NCBI RefSeq assembly: GCF_046250175.1
Contig: NZ_CP176468.1
Source: Psychromonas sp030397575
GTDB lineage: Bacteria; Pseudomonadota; Gammaproteobacteria; Enterobacterales; Psychromonadaceae
DNA length: 64,000 nucleotides
Strand: one strand, 5' to 3'
The notes under the pieces are model-generated. The model ran no database searches. It was given only the letters and a program-made list of their open reading frames with translations, and was not told the DNA's origin. Both the position numbers and the translations under genes were made by a program. Of this stretch, positions 54,932-63,972 are shown in pieces. Within the stretch, counting starts at the first letter, position 1, and the number at the start of each line of letters is the position of its first letter.

Positions 54932-55375
54932 TTAGACTGACTCTGCAGGTAATAAACGCATCAATAACCCGCTCAACTGCTCTACTTCTTGTACGGAAAG
55001 ATCGCCTAACAAAAGCGGCCCCACTTGATTTTCCATTGTATCCATACATTGTTGCAGTAAAGACTCACCGGTATTTGTTAAGTTCAGTAATACACCACGT
55101 TTGTCTTCTGGATTCGGTTGCTTTTCAAGCAGCTCTTTCTTTACTAAGCGATCTACCATTCGCGTCATCGAACCACCATTGATACTCAAATATTTGCATA
55201 TATCTACTGGCGCATTCATATCATAAAAATGAATCGCAGCTAGCACCTTAAATTGTGCAGAACTAAGCCCAATCGGTGCTAAGTACTGATTCATTAACTG
55301 CTCTTTATGTAAATGTGCTAAACCAATTAATTTAGCTAATGGGATCCCTGGAGATTTTGGTTGGATAGTTAACAT
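54932..55375 (-). CDS. MarR-family transcriptional repressor
   Basis: 147 residues. The winged-helix segment contains LSSAQFKVLAAIHFYDMNAP, a recognition region INGGSMTRMVDRLVKKELLE and the wing PEDKRGVLLNLTNTG, as in EmrR/MprA and SlyA-like proteins. It lies 81 bp upstream of the efflux operon. Two palindromic operators sit just before its start, so it probably represses itself and emrAB and is released by a ligand. Confidence 0.94.
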   Translation of the reverse strand: MLTIQPKSPGIPLAKLIGLAHLHKEQLMNQYLAPIGLSSAQFKVLAAIHFYDMNAPVDICKYLSINGGSMTRMVDRLVKKELLEKQPNPEDKRGVLLNLTNTGESLLQQCMDTMENQVGPLLLGDLSVQEVEQLSGLLMRLLPAESV

Positions 55376-55402
55376 CTATAGCTCGCTTTAATACAAATAA
55401 AC

Positions 55403-55420
55403 TAATTGCCTAGGCAATTA
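55403..55420. promoter_or_regulatory. MarR operator 1
   Basis: taattgcctaggcaatta is a perfect 18-bp palindrome located 27 bp upstream of the marR-family start, inside the expected core promoter (a TTGTCA -35-like hexamer lies just upstream on the minus strand). It shares TGCCTAGGCA with operator 2. Confidence 0.75.
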
Positions 55421-55433
55421 ATTGACAAAAATA

Positions 55434-55456
55434 TTTTACTGCCTAGGCAAGTAAAA
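55434..55456. promoter_or_regulatory. MarR operator 2
   Basis: ttttac-TGCCTAGGCA-agtaaaa, a near-perfect palindrome (one inserted base in the right arm), centred 33 bp (about three helical turns) from operator 1, so two dimers would bind the same face of DNA. Confidence 0.72.
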
Positions 55457-55602
55457 TGTCAATTTATAATGAGGTGATTATTTAATAAACGAGTGAGCCA
55501 TATATCAAGGTAAAAACTCATTACCTGTTAGGTAAAAAGTCAGTCTTATCTAATACTATGATGATATTGGTTGGCTTAATGGAAGTAAGATGAATAATTA
55601 GA

Positions 55603-56229
55603 TTAAACTTCTAAGGCAAGTTGCTCAAGGTAACCTTCCATCCATTGGGTTCGTTGTAAGGCGATTTTCTTGCCCATTTTAGTATTCATGGTATCAACTA
55701 ATTTAAGCAGCTTGGTATAGAAGTGATCAATGGTGAATTGCTGATCATCTAATAAACGTTGTTCGGCAAAGGTATCTAACTCTGAATATAAAGGACGTTG
55801 TAATTGGCTGCTCACTTGAATACAACGTGCTACCCCAATCGCTCCTAATGCATCTAAACGATCAGCATCTTGTACTATTTTAGCTTCAATACTTTCAGCC
55901 TTAATTCCACCGCTTACGCTATGTGCAGCAATAGCATGATGAATAGCTAATAAATATTGATCTGGATAATTGATAGAGCGTAAGAAAACTATCGCTTTAT
56001 CGGCGGCATGTAATGAACTTAAAGCACGTAAAGCATGATTTTTAGGATAACTCAAACAATCATGTAACCAAGCAGCTGGTAATACTACATTTAATTCGGC
56101 ATGTTCACTTTCTGCTATTTCAGTGGCTAATTTCACCACTCGCTGCACATGTAAAAGGTCATGCGCTAAATCGGTTTTCATATGCTCAACAATAAACGCT
56201 TTGCATTGTTGTTGATATTGACTAAACAT
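55603..56229 (-). CDS. HD-domain phosphohydrolase (YedJ-like)
   Basis: About 208 residues. HD motifs are AHDLLHVQRVVKLATEIAES and VVLPAAWLHDCLSYP, with the distal DADRLDALGAIGVARCIQ. The layout (H...HD...D with an RLDALGAIG segment) matches the YedJ-type predicted metal-dependent phosphohydrolases, substrate unknown. The longest frame begins at 56262; the ATG at 56229 follows AGAGAAA and gives the family-length N-terminus, so it is chosen. Confidence 0.88.
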   Translation of the reverse strand: MFSQYQQQCKAFIVEHMKTDLAHDLLHVQRVVKLATEIAESEHAELNVVLPAAWLHDCLSYPKNHALRALSSLHAADKAIVFLRSINYPDQYLLAIHHAIAAHSVSGGIKAESIEAKIVQDADRLDALGAIGVARCIQVSSQLQRPLYSELDTFAEQRLLDDQQFTIDHFYTKLLKLVDTMNTKMGKKIALQRTQWMEGYLEQLALEV

Positions 56230-56448
56230 CTTATTTCTCTGTGACAAACATAAAGTACACAAAATGTTACGTGTTTAAAGTTAAAAGTAAAAGCAACTTC
56301 TCATTAACCACCTATCAAAAACACCCATTAAGAGGTGATATAAGGAACATCAAAGATAAATGATATTAATAATTTTAATCTATTTTAAATAAACTAATAT
56401 ATAAACAGGCGCATAAGCAAATATAAGCACCATTGAAAGGATACCAAT

Positions 56449-57648
56449 GTGGAACAAGATGAAGGGAATATCACAAAGCGTATTAATTGTTTAACGCCAT
56501 TATGTAGCATTATTATTTTTATATTAGCAATACTCTCTGCGATCTCCTCCTACTACTTATTTTCTCAACAGCATCGAGAAACAATCATCTCAGCTGCCAG
56601 TAATGAAGGTGGTTTAGTCATTAAGCTAAGCCATGGCTTTGTCCGTGCTTATTCAGATTTTGAAGCACAATACGCTAGTGGGCTGCTACCTAACCCAGCT
56701 CTTTTTAGAGCACATGCGTTAAAATTAACAGACTTAAACTCTCTATTTGGTGGCTCACTAGCTTCCGAGGTCGTTGGTTTTCCGGGAAAAGCAGTGAGGT
56801 TGGAGCCTAAAGACGACCTAATGCGTGAACAAATGACTGCGCTACAAACCCATAAAGATAAAAAGATGAAGACTAGCCTGTTCATCCGAGATGGACAAAC
56901 TATCTTACGCTCAGTATGGCCGTTTTACGCCAAAGATAGCACTTGTGTAAATTGCCATAATAAGATTCTAGGGTTAACTGGTTCAGAGCAATGGAAAGTC
57001 GGTGATTTGATGGGCGCGCAAGTTGTTGAGAAGAATATTCAACAACAATTAAAAGATGCCAGCAATGAAGCATTGTTGCTTAGCATATTAATCTTTTTGA
57101 CTGTAATTACAGTCCTCTATTGCTTTATCTTCATTAGACATCAAATCCTTTTAGCTAAACAACTTAAAACATTAGCGAATACTGACCCGATGACCGGCTG
57201 CATGAATAGACGAAACATGTACAACAAAATTAACAATATAGAAGGAAATGTAAGTGGTGCTATCCTGATTCTTGATATCGATAAATTTAAGAAGGTGAAT
57301 GATAATTATGGTCATGCAGCAGGTGATGTAGTGATCCAAACCATTGCAAAGTGCATTAAATCTGAAGTTCGAGACAGTGATTGGACGGCGAGGATTGGTG
57401 GTGAAGAGTTCCTAATTTGGTTACATAACGTCTCTAAAACACAAGCAGAAAACATTGCAGAAAGCATTCGTCAACAAATTGAATCAGTGGTTATCGAGTA
57501 TCAGCAGAAGACTATCCAATGCACAGCAAGTATTGGGCTTTACGCATTTGAAGATGACTCTCCTACACATTTTAATACTTGGTTTAGCAATGCCGATGCA
57601 TTACTTTATGAAGCTAAATCTAACGGTAGAAATAAAGTGGTCAGTTGA
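56449..57648 (+). CDS. Diguanylate cyclase with N-terminal haem-motif DUF3365 sensor domain
   Basis: 399 residues. Membrane segment 1 is at about 17-37, a periplasmic DUF3365/Tll0287-like domain follows with a c-type haem motif CVNCH (DSTCVNCHNKILG), and segment 2 is at about 208-228. The GGDEF domain has LANTDPMTGCMNRRNMYN, LILDIDKFKKVNDNYGHAAG and an intact active site RIGGEEF. It should make c-di-GMP in response to a periplasmic redox or gas signal. The start is a GTG with AAAGGA 7 bases upstream; an overlapping out-of-frame ATG is ignored. Confidence 0.94.
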   Translation: MEQDEGNITKRINCLTPLCSIIIFILAILSAISSYYLFSQQHRETIISAASNEGGLVIKLSHGFVRAYSDFEAQYASGLLPNPALFRAHALKLTDLNSLFGGSLASEVVGFPGKAVRLEPKDDLMREQMTALQTHKDKKMKTSLFIRDGQTILRSVWPFYAKDSTCVNCHNKILGLTGSEQWKVGDLMGAQVVEKNIQQQLKDASNEALLLSILIFLTVITVLYCFIFIRHQILLAKQLKTLANTDPMTGCMNRRNMYNKINNIEGNVSGAILILDIDKFKKVNDNYGHAAGDVVIQTIAKCIKSEVRDSDWTARIGGEEFLIWLHNVSKTQAENIAESIRQQIESVVIEYQQKTIQCTASIGLYAFEDDSPTHFNTWFSNADALLYEAKSNGRNKVVS

Positions 57649-57800
57649 CCCTATAGGAAAGCTTGCCTAGATCTGGGTAACTCAGGGTTAAGGTAGTTGA
57701 TGAGTCTGTAATAGAAGAGATTGGAAGAGATTGCTTAGACTGTCAATAACACTCAGGATAACGCAAAGTGCTACATAACCATCAAGATTAGGATTAGAAA

Positions 57801-57837
57801 ATAGAGCCGATTAATATTTAAGTTTAACCGGCTCTAT
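57801..57837. terminator. Bidirectional terminator between the cyclase and kdgK
   Basis: atagagccg - 19 nt - cggctctat with T-rich flanks on both strands (tttttata on plus). It lies 11 bp after the kdgK stop and 150 bp after the convergent cyclase gene. Confidence 0.75.
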
Positions 57838-57847
57838 TTTTATAGGC

Positions 57848-58870
57848 TTAACGACTTAATCGTGCATTACTGCCTTTTTGCATCGCAGTACGAATCTCTG
57901 ATTCAGTCACAAGATTTAAATCACCGCTAATAGATAATTTTAATACACTTGCGGCAATGGCAAACTCAATGGTTTCTTGTGCTTCAAATTTGTTAATCAG
58001 TCCATGTAATAAACCTGCACCAAACGCATCACCTGCAGCAACTCCTTCCATAACATTAACATTATGTATAGGTGTGTCATAGAACTGCTCATCTTGGTAT
58101 AAAATAGCCATCCAATCGCTTTGTTCAACCGAGTTAATATTACGCAAAACACTCGCTACGACTTTACAATTTGGGTAGCGTCTAGTGACCTCTTTCATAC
58201 CCTCACGAAAATCATCTATCTGTTCAATACCATGTGAAAGATCACCATCAAATGCTTTAATGCCAAGCATTGCTTCAAAATCTTCATCGTTTGCAATACA
58301 AACATCAACAAATGGCATTAACTCATGCATCACAACTTGAGCTTGTTCTGGTTTCCACATTTTACCGCGATAATTTAGATCACATACCACTGTAATGTTA
58401 TTAGCTTTACAGTAATCTAATGCGCTTTTTAATGCCGCCTCTAATGCTTTAGAAATGGCAGGAGTAATACCTGAGAAATAAAAGACTTCGACATCTTTTA
58501 AGATAACAGCCCAGTCGAATTCATCCGTTTCTGCCTCTGCAATAGAGCTGCCTGCACGGTCATAAACAACGCCAGTACCACGTGCACCGTTACCCTTTTC
58601 AAAGAAATATAATCCCAGTCTTGGACCACCGCGTAAAGAGCGACTAGTATCTACGCCAAACTTTCTTAAAGTACCAACAGCAGCTTCTCCCAAGGCATTT
58701 TCAGGAAACTTGGATAGATAAGCAGAGTCGTGCCCTAATTGTGCAAGCGAGACAGCAACGTTCGCCTCAGCACCACCATAAGCCGCTTCAAAGGTATTAG
58801 TTTGTAAAATACGTTCAAATGCGACTGGTTTTAGGCGCAACATCATTTCGCCAAATGTTAATACTTTCAT
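57848..58870 (-). CDS. kdgK: PfkB-family sugar kinase, 2-dehydro-3-deoxygluconokinase-like
   Basis: 340 residues. N-terminal TFGEMMLRLKPVAFERILQT and GGAEANVAVSLAQLGHDSAY are the KDG-kinase-type substrate region. The C-terminal active site is VAAGDAFGAGLLHGLI, which keeps the catalytic Asp but has AAGD where PfkB kinases usually have GAGD. It phosphorylates KDG from uronate or gluconate breakdown; the absence of neighbouring pectin or alginate genes makes the exact substrate uncertain. It is a single gene. Confidence 0.82.
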   Translation of the reverse strand: MKVLTFGEMMLRLKPVAFERILQTNTFEAAYGGAEANVAVSLAQLGHDSAYLSKFPENALGEAAVGTLRKFGVDTSRSLRGGPRLGLYFFEKGNGARGTGVVYDRAGSSIAEAETDEFDWAVILKDVEVFYFSGITPAISKALEAALKSALDYCKANNITVVCDLNYRGKMWKPEQAQVVMHELMPFVDVCIANDEDFEAMLGIKAFDGDLSHGIEQIDDFREGMKEVTRRYPNCKVVASVLRNINSVEQSDWMAILYQDEQFYDTPIHNVNVMEGVAAGDAFGAGLLHGLINKFEAQETIEFAIAASVLKLSISGDLNLVTESEIRTAMQKGSNARLSR

Positions 58871-59210
58871 TAGTTTCCCCTATAAGTTCTAGTATGAATT
58901 TCAACTCAAAAACAAACACTTTATTTATTTGTATTATATTAATATAAATTAAAGCTTTCATTGAGGAAAATCAAGGGAAGTGTTTTTATTATCGACAGCA
59001 CAACAAGACAAAACAGAACAGGGAGACAAAGAAATAAAATAAAATATTGAATTTAAAGACAAAAGTAATTCCAATAACAATTAAAATTTAGAATGAAAAG
59101 AAGAATCTGAGCTAGAGGCTAAATATAAAAATAACCTACCATAAAGATAAGTAATACAATTAAACTTATTTTTTGTTATCCGTGTAGTCGAGACGCTCTC
59201 ATTACCTGAT
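58871..59210. other. Intergenic region upstream of kdgK, no gene recognised
   Basis: 340 bp, very A+T-rich, with no ORF, repeat or clear terminator. The promoter of the kinase gene is expected here. Confidence 0.4.
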
Positions 59211-60164
59211 TCACTTATATGAATTTAACAATAGCATTTCCTTTGTCGCTTCAATCAAATGATGTTTGGTATTCGTTTCAATTGATGCATGACCAGAGGC
59301 TTCGCTTACAACCAATTTTGATTGAGGTAATGCTTGATGCAGTTGCCAAGCGTTATCAAATGGGCAAACAATATCGAATCTTCCGTGCACGATTGTGACC
59401 GGAATATCTTTAATATGATGGCAGTTTACTAATATCTGGTTGTCTGATAAGAAACAATTATTAATCATAAAATGAGCTTCATGGCGCGCCATAGTCCAAG
59501 CCTGATCATCCGCTGTTGCTGCATCAACAAAGGCTTGATTAGGAATCAATGTACAACAACGAATTTCCCAAATACACCATGCTTTCGCTACTCTCATCGC
59601 CAATTTCTTATCATCTCCGAGCATCAAATTGTAAGCTGCTTGTACCGATGCTTTTCCATCAGGTAAAACATCGAGGTATTCTTGCCAATAATCAGGGTAG
59701 ATACGTGTTGCGCCACCACCAGAAAAAGTCCAATCAGTATCCTGTGCTCGACCTAAAAAAATACCACGTAAGACCAGACTTAAGACTCTAATAGGATGAG
59801 TTTGAGCATAAACTAATGCTAAGGTCGATCCCCATGAACCACCAAAAACATGCCAATATTGAATACCTAATGCTTGACGAATTACCTCAATATCACTGAC
59901 TAAAAGCCCTGTTTCATTATTGTCTAAACAACCGTGAGGTAAAGAACGCCCGCAACCTCGTTGATCAAATAAAACAATACGGTACTTTTCAGGGTCAAAG
60001 AAACGCCTGTCATTTTTAGAGCAACCACCACCGGGACCACCGTGAATAAATAACACAACTTGCCCATTTGGGTTACCACACTCTTCAACATAAACTTGGT
60101 GTTGATTATCAACATTAATTAAGAAGTGATTATAAGGCTCTATTTCAGGGTAAAACTCATTCAT
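59211..60164 (-). CDS. pip: Prolyl aminopeptidase (proline iminopeptidase)
   Basis: 317 residues, the standard length for the S33 enzyme. The oxyanion-hole motif VVLFIHGGPGGGCSKNDRRF is followed by FDQRGCGRSLPH, the nucleophile FGGSWGSTLALVYAQ, the Asp in HGRFDIVCPFDNAWQL, and the His in SEASGHASIE. It removes N-terminal proline from peptides in the cytosol. It is a single gene, divergent from the PhyH gene. Confidence 0.97.
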   Translation of the reverse strand: MNEFYPEIEPYNHFLINVDNQHQVYVEECGNPNGQVVLFIHGGPGGGCSKNDRRFFDPEKYRIVLFDQRGCGRSLPHGCLDNNETGLLVSDIEVIRQALGIQYWHVFGGSWGSTLALVYAQTHPIRVLSLVLRGIFLGRAQDTDWTFSGGGATRIYPDYWQEYLDVLPDGKASVQAAYNLMLGDDKKLAMRVAKAWCIWEIRCCTLIPNQAFVDAATADDQAWTMARHEAHFMINNCFLSDNQILVNCHHIKDIPVTIVHGRFDIVCPFDNAWQLHQALPQSKLVVSEASGHASIETNTKHHLIEATKEMLLLNSYK

Positions 60165-60370
60165 TGTGTTAACTCATCTTATTCGTATAGGCTTTTAGTT
60201 AGGAAGAACAACTATCTTACGATTCAAACATCTCTTATTTAACAAAGGATAAAGAGACTTTTAGTGTTTATTTAATTCACTTTATTGATTGTTCCCCTTA
60301 TATTAATAATTCTCTCGTTATCAACTAAAAAATAATCATTGATGGACATTCAACGTAAAGGAATATAATC

Positions 60371-61213
60371 ATGTTATCAGCTAAACAAATACAACACTAT
60401 GAACAACAAGGTTACATTATCTTAAACGACCTTATTCCTTTACATAAAATTGAAAGTATTAAACAACAGGCTAACAAATTAGTAATGCAATGGGCTGAAG
60501 ATAGTCCTGACCATGTTTTTACTACCAAAGATAACGACCGTAGCGATAACAATTACTTTTTGGAATCGGCAGAGAAAATAAGATGTTTCTTTGAAGAAGA
60601 GGCATTTAATGAACAAGGTAAACTAGTACAAGATCGCGCCCTGTGCATCAATAAAATAGGCCATGCTTTACATCAGCTCGATCCGGTTTTTAGAGAGTTT
60701 AGCCATCAAAAAGTATTAGGTGATATTGTCACTGACCTTGGTATGGTATCCCCGCAAATTCGTCAATCCATGTATATTTTTAAGCAGCCAAATATCGGTG
60801 GAGAGGTTAACTGGCATCAAGATGCGAGCTTCTTTTTTACTACGCCACAAAGTGTTATTACCCTGTGGTTTGCCATTGAAGATGCCACCATTGAAAATGG
60901 CTGTTTGTGGGTAGAGCCTACTGGTCATTTAGGGCCTTTACGCGAACGCTTTAACTTACATGGCACACAAACTACTATGGTTAATTTAGATGAGACACCA
61001 TGGCCAACAGAACAAAGCGGGCAAAGTGTTGAAGTAAAAGCAGGTAGTTTAGTGGTATTTCAAGGACGCTTACCGCATTACAGCGCGCCTAATCGCTCTG
61101 CAAAATCTCGACAAGCATTTACTCTACATGTGACTGACGGTAAAAGTGAGTATGCCTCTGAGAATTGGTTACAGGCTAAGACGTTACCCTTACATGGTTT
61201 CAATAACGTATAG
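60371..61213 (+). CDS. Phytanoyl-CoA dioxygenase (PhyH) family protein
   Basis: 280 residues. The Fe(II)/2-oxoglutarate site is visible: His and Asp in GEVNWHQDASFFFT and the distal His in GRLPHYSAPNRSAKSRQAF, with Arg for 2-oxoglutarate. ENGCLWVEPTGHLGPL is the conserved PhyH segment. Such enzymes hydroxylate unknown substrates (acyl-CoA-, alcohol- or osmolyte-like). AAAGGAA precedes the start. The gene stands alone, and a hairpin follows. Confidence 0.92.
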   Translation: MLSAKQIQHYEQQGYIILNDLIPLHKIESIKQQANKLVMQWAEDSPDHVFTTKDNDRSDNNYFLESAEKIRCFFEEEAFNEQGKLVQDRALCINKIGHALHQLDPVFREFSHQKVLGDIVTDLGMVSPQIRQSMYIFKQPNIGGEVNWHQDASFFFTTPQSVITLWFAIEDATIENGCLWVEPTGHLGPLRERFNLHGTQTTMVNLDETPWPTEQSGQSVEVKAGSLVVFQGRLPHYSAPNRSAKSRQAFTLHVTDGKSEYASENWLQAKTLPLHGFNNV

Positions 61214-61218
61214 ATTTT

Positions 61219-61242
61219 TAGCTAAGTGTTTTCACCTTAGCT
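61219..61242 (+). terminator. Hairpin after the PhyH gene
   Basis: tagctaag-tg / cac-cttagcta, a 10-bp stem with one bulge, 6 bp after the stop, followed by gcttgtttaatc, a weak T-run. Confidence 0.5.
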
Positions 61243-61539
61243 AGCTTGTTTAATCTCAGTTCTGGTTAATAGAAACGAAACATTATATAAAATGAGATAG
61301 TTAAATCATTTATGAAACAATATTGCTAGTTGTACATAGTTCAGGAAAATTATTGCAGCTGTAACTGGTTAGAGACATAATTTAATGGAGCAATCCTATA
61401 ATAAATAGTGATGTTAACTCGCGTTTTTATCCAACCTTGAAGTTCATTATAAAGGGCTAGTTAAATATTATTTAGCTGGATTAATACAATAGAGAGCCAT
61501 ACAGCTCTCTGATTTACTTAGTTTCAAGCGATAAGAAAA
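61243..61539. other. Intergenic region, nothing recognised
   Basis: About 300 bp of A+T-rich DNA between the PhyH gene and the small membrane-protein gene. No gene, repeat or promoter could be supported. Confidence 0.35.
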
Positions 61540-61737
61540 CTACTTATCTTTTCCGGAAGTCATATTATTGATGGTGACCGTTAAGATGACACCTAGTAAT
61601 ACAACGACTAGTGTCGATAATGCGCGCCATACCAGACCTGAATCGCCAATATATCCCCAGATACCTAATACAGAAACGGTGGTGCCAAGCAGAATACAGA
61701 TTATTCCGATGATTAATGCTATTTTATTTACGTTCAT
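61540..61737 (-). CDS. Small two-span membrane protein (65 aa), function unknown
   Basis: 65 residues: MNVNKIALIIGIICILLGTT opens one hydrophobic span, then SVLGIWGYIGDSGLVWR, and a second span ALSTLVVVLLGVILTVTINN ends in a charged tail (SGKDK). The family is not recognised. AGAGAAGGTTAAT precedes the ATG, giving a good Shine-Dalgarno. It is on the same strand as the DUF3500 cluster and separated by about 100 bp, so it may belong to it. Confidence 0.7.
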   Translation of the reverse strand: MNVNKIALIIGIICILLGTTVSVLGIWGYIGDSGLVWRALSTLVVVLLGVILTVTINNMTSGKDK

Positions 61738-61834
61738 ATTAACCTTCTCTTTTTATTATTATTTTTAGTTGAATATTAATTATTGCTTTAATTAACTAAC
61801 TTTATTCACTAACACAATTGGTTAGCTAAATTTG

Positions 61835-62398
61835 TTAGTGATTTAGACGATGAACAACAGGTTTTCCCTGAGACTTCTTAAACCCAAAGTTAGTTAATTT
61901 AGTTAAGCTTTTATCCGCTTCTTGCCAATATACCGTTGCTCTGTGATTTCGTATTTCATGCATTATTACATCGTAACTAAGTTGTAATGGAAACCATTTT
62001 TCCGGTGCTTTATGGGTAACTAACAGCGTTACAAATACTGACTTAAAGTAACCCAAGTGTTCATTGTAAACCACATCAACTTCAGCTTGTTGCGCCTTGA
62101 TCGGTAACTTTTCTCCAGCACGTTGTAAAGATAGATGCTGTTGTAAATAAGCTGCTAGTTCCTCTAACAGCTTATCCGATAGCTTTTGATCGACGTCAAC
62201 CTGACTTAACGCCTTGAGCTCTGGTGCTGCGATCAACAAGTCTTCCAAAGGAAAGCTAATACTGACACTCAACGCTTGGTCTGTTTGTTCCGATAAGGTT
62301 ACAACACTGCCAGGTAGCGAATGAGCATGTGTCGCACTGGCGCAAAATAAGCACAATAATGCGAGTAAATTAATGTGTATTGCTTTACTCAAGATCAT
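61835..62398 (-). CDS. Secreted protein of unknown function next to DUF3500
   Basis: 187 residues. Signal peptide INLLALLCLFCASATHA is followed by HSLPGSVVTLSEQTDQALSV and SFPLEDLLIAAPELKAL, and a basic end (GFKKSQGKPVVHR). Mature His at the processed N-terminus is a notable feature (a metal-binding N-terminal His is possible but unproven). It overlaps the DUF3500 gene by 4 bp, so the two are co-translated. I do not recognise a Pfam domain. Confidence 0.75.
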   Translation of the reverse strand: MILSKAIHINLLALLCLFCASATHAHSLPGSVVTLSEQTDQALSVSISFPLEDLLIAAPELKALSQVDVDQKLSDKLLEELAAYLQQHLSLQRAGEKLPIKAQQAEVDVVYNEHLGYFKSVFVTLLVTHKAPEKWFPLQLSYDVIMHEIRNHRATVYWQEADKSLTKLTNFGFKKSQGKPVVHRLNH

Positions 62399-63594
62399 TC
62401 AGTTTGACCACCGTAATCATCCGTTTTATCACGCCAAACAGAATGGGGATGGTTACCTTTTTCATTGGTTGATTTATTAGATTGTAACGAAAACTCAATC
62501 CACAGAGATGGGCCATCAACTCGTACGTAATCATCTTCACTGTTTAAATCGGTTGTGCCTGAGTAGCCGATTACTGTGCCATCCATTTCCGAACGGTATT
62601 TATCCATATACTTTTTAGCATCGATTGCATTAATATCGTCAACATAGGTGGCAATTGCTTTTAGCAACAATACCTTTTGAGTGTCACTGAGTTTTTTAAC
62701 ACTCATCCCTTCTTGTTGATCAGGAATGGCATCATCAGCCTGCGGGCCGGCAAGTATATCGCGGTAAGTACCTTCTAATTCAGCTTCTTTAAGCTGCTCG
62801 GGTGTTAACGAGTTAAGTAAAGCGGCAAAAGTATCTCTTTCTTGTAACATCGGAATGTTGGTTCTTCCATTCATTTCAAAAGCATGGAAAGGCTCTATGC
62901 CTCTAAACGAAGGTGTTGCACCAATTAACTCACCATCTTTGTATGTGTTTGATAAAGCTAAGTGATGACCTCCGTAATAAAGTTCCCAGAGACCTGTTTT
63001 AGAGGGTGTACCTAAAAAGGCCAGTTTACTATTAAACGAAGAATAACCCGCTTTATAATCATCGCTCACCGTACCGATATAATCATCTGCATTCAGCGTT
63101 TGTAATAACTCATCAAAACCTTCATTTTCTTCAATGCCTGTTGCTTCCATTAAGATAGCTTTTACCACGCCACGTTGCTCAACCTTTAACTCACCTAAAA
63201 AGATACCAGGACGAGAAGGAAAAGCCCCTGCAGGCAGATTGCTCCACTTTTTAGCTTCGGCAACAGAATAATCTAATTGCATTAATGCTAATGCATCATC
63301 GGAAACGCTTGATTTCAAAAGATCAATTAAACAAAGTAATCGAGTCACACCTGGTTGGTCGCCACAGGTTTCTACGGACTCAGGAATAGCAATAGTCCCC
63401 ATCAGTGTCCCAGTATCACCTAAACGAGCCTGTATCGCGGCATTTTCAGCGGTATTTTCAGGTGATGGAGGATGCCCATGTTCAGCATCAGGGCCGTGTT
63501 GGTGCTCAGATTCAGCATGAACATAACTACTAGTTAGCACACCTGCTAATAACGCGCTCATAAAAACTGGTAAGGTCATTTTCTTTCTATTCAT
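62395..63594 (-). CDS. Secreted DUF3500 protein
   Basis: 399 residues. A signal peptide (MTLPVFMSALLAGVLTSSYV to about HAESEHQ) is followed by a His-rich stretch HQHGPDAEHGHPPSP, which could bind metal. The DUF3500 body contains KWSNLPAGAFPSRPGIFLGE, GLWELYYGGHHLALSNTYKD, FRGIEPFHAFEMNGRTNIPM and a C-terminal YVRVDGPSLWIEFSLQSN. DUF3500 proteins are extracytoplasmic and of unknown function. The next gene downstream starts 4 bp inside it. Confidence 0.9.
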   Translation of the reverse strand: MNRKKMTLPVFMSALLAGVLTSSYVHAESEHQHGPDAEHGHPPSPENTAENAAIQARLGDTGTLMGTIAIPESVETCGDQPGVTRLLCLIDLLKSSVSDDALALMQLDYSVAEAKKWSNLPAGAFPSRPGIFLGELKVEQRGVVKAILMEATGIEENEGFDELLQTLNADDYIGTVSDDYKAGYSSFNSKLAFLGTPSKTGLWELYYGGHHLALSNTYKDGELIGATPSFRGIEPFHAFEMNGRTNIPMLQERDTFAALLNSLTPEQLKEAELEGTYRDILAGPQADDAIPDQQEGMSVKKLSDTQKVLLLKAIATYVDDINAIDAKKYMDKYRSEMDGTVIGYSGTTDLNSEDDYVRVDGPSLWIEFSLQSNKSTNEKGNHPHSVWRDKTDDYGGQTE

Positions 63595-63642
63595 GTGCTT
63601 CTCCGATGATGAGGTAATTAAAATGTCGTTCTTTCTGCATTA

Positions 63643-63954
63643 TTAAACGATATATTTTTCAGCTAGCTGCATGACCAATTCATTAGATAGATTCGATAGC
63701 GAGTACTGGTCAATAAAAGTAAACGCTTCAGTGCCTGCTTCGCCTGTCCCAACACCAACTATCTCTGGGTGTGCATCTAAAATGATAAACATCAATTTAA
63801 GATTACGTTTAATGTTATTAATCGTCACTGCATTAGAAGCTTGTAAGCTTTGCTCTAACAACCCAACAGTACTCGATAAGTCAGGATATTTATCTATTAG
63901 CTGATCGTTTGTTTCTGCCACTAATGTTAATAGTTGCTCAATATTTTTATCCAA
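63643..63954 (-). CDS. Small soluble protein of unknown function (103 aa)
   Basis: 103 residues, starting with a TTG (MDKNIEQLLTLVAETNDQLI) supported by AAAGGAACTATC immediately upstream. No signal peptide or membrane span. The sequence is mostly helical-looking, with LGGG-free segments ASNAVTINNIKRNLKLMFII and VGVGTGEAGTEAFTFIDQY. The family is not recognised. It is upstream of the DUF3500 gene by 49 bp on the same strand. Confidence 0.7.
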   Translation of the reverse strand: MDKNIEQLLTLVAETNDQLIDKYPDLSSTVGLLEQSLQASNAVTINNIKRNLKLMFIILDAHPEIVGVGTGEAGTEAFTFIDQYSLSNLSNELVMQLAEKYIV

Positions 63955-63972
63955 GATAGTTCCTTTTCTCTA

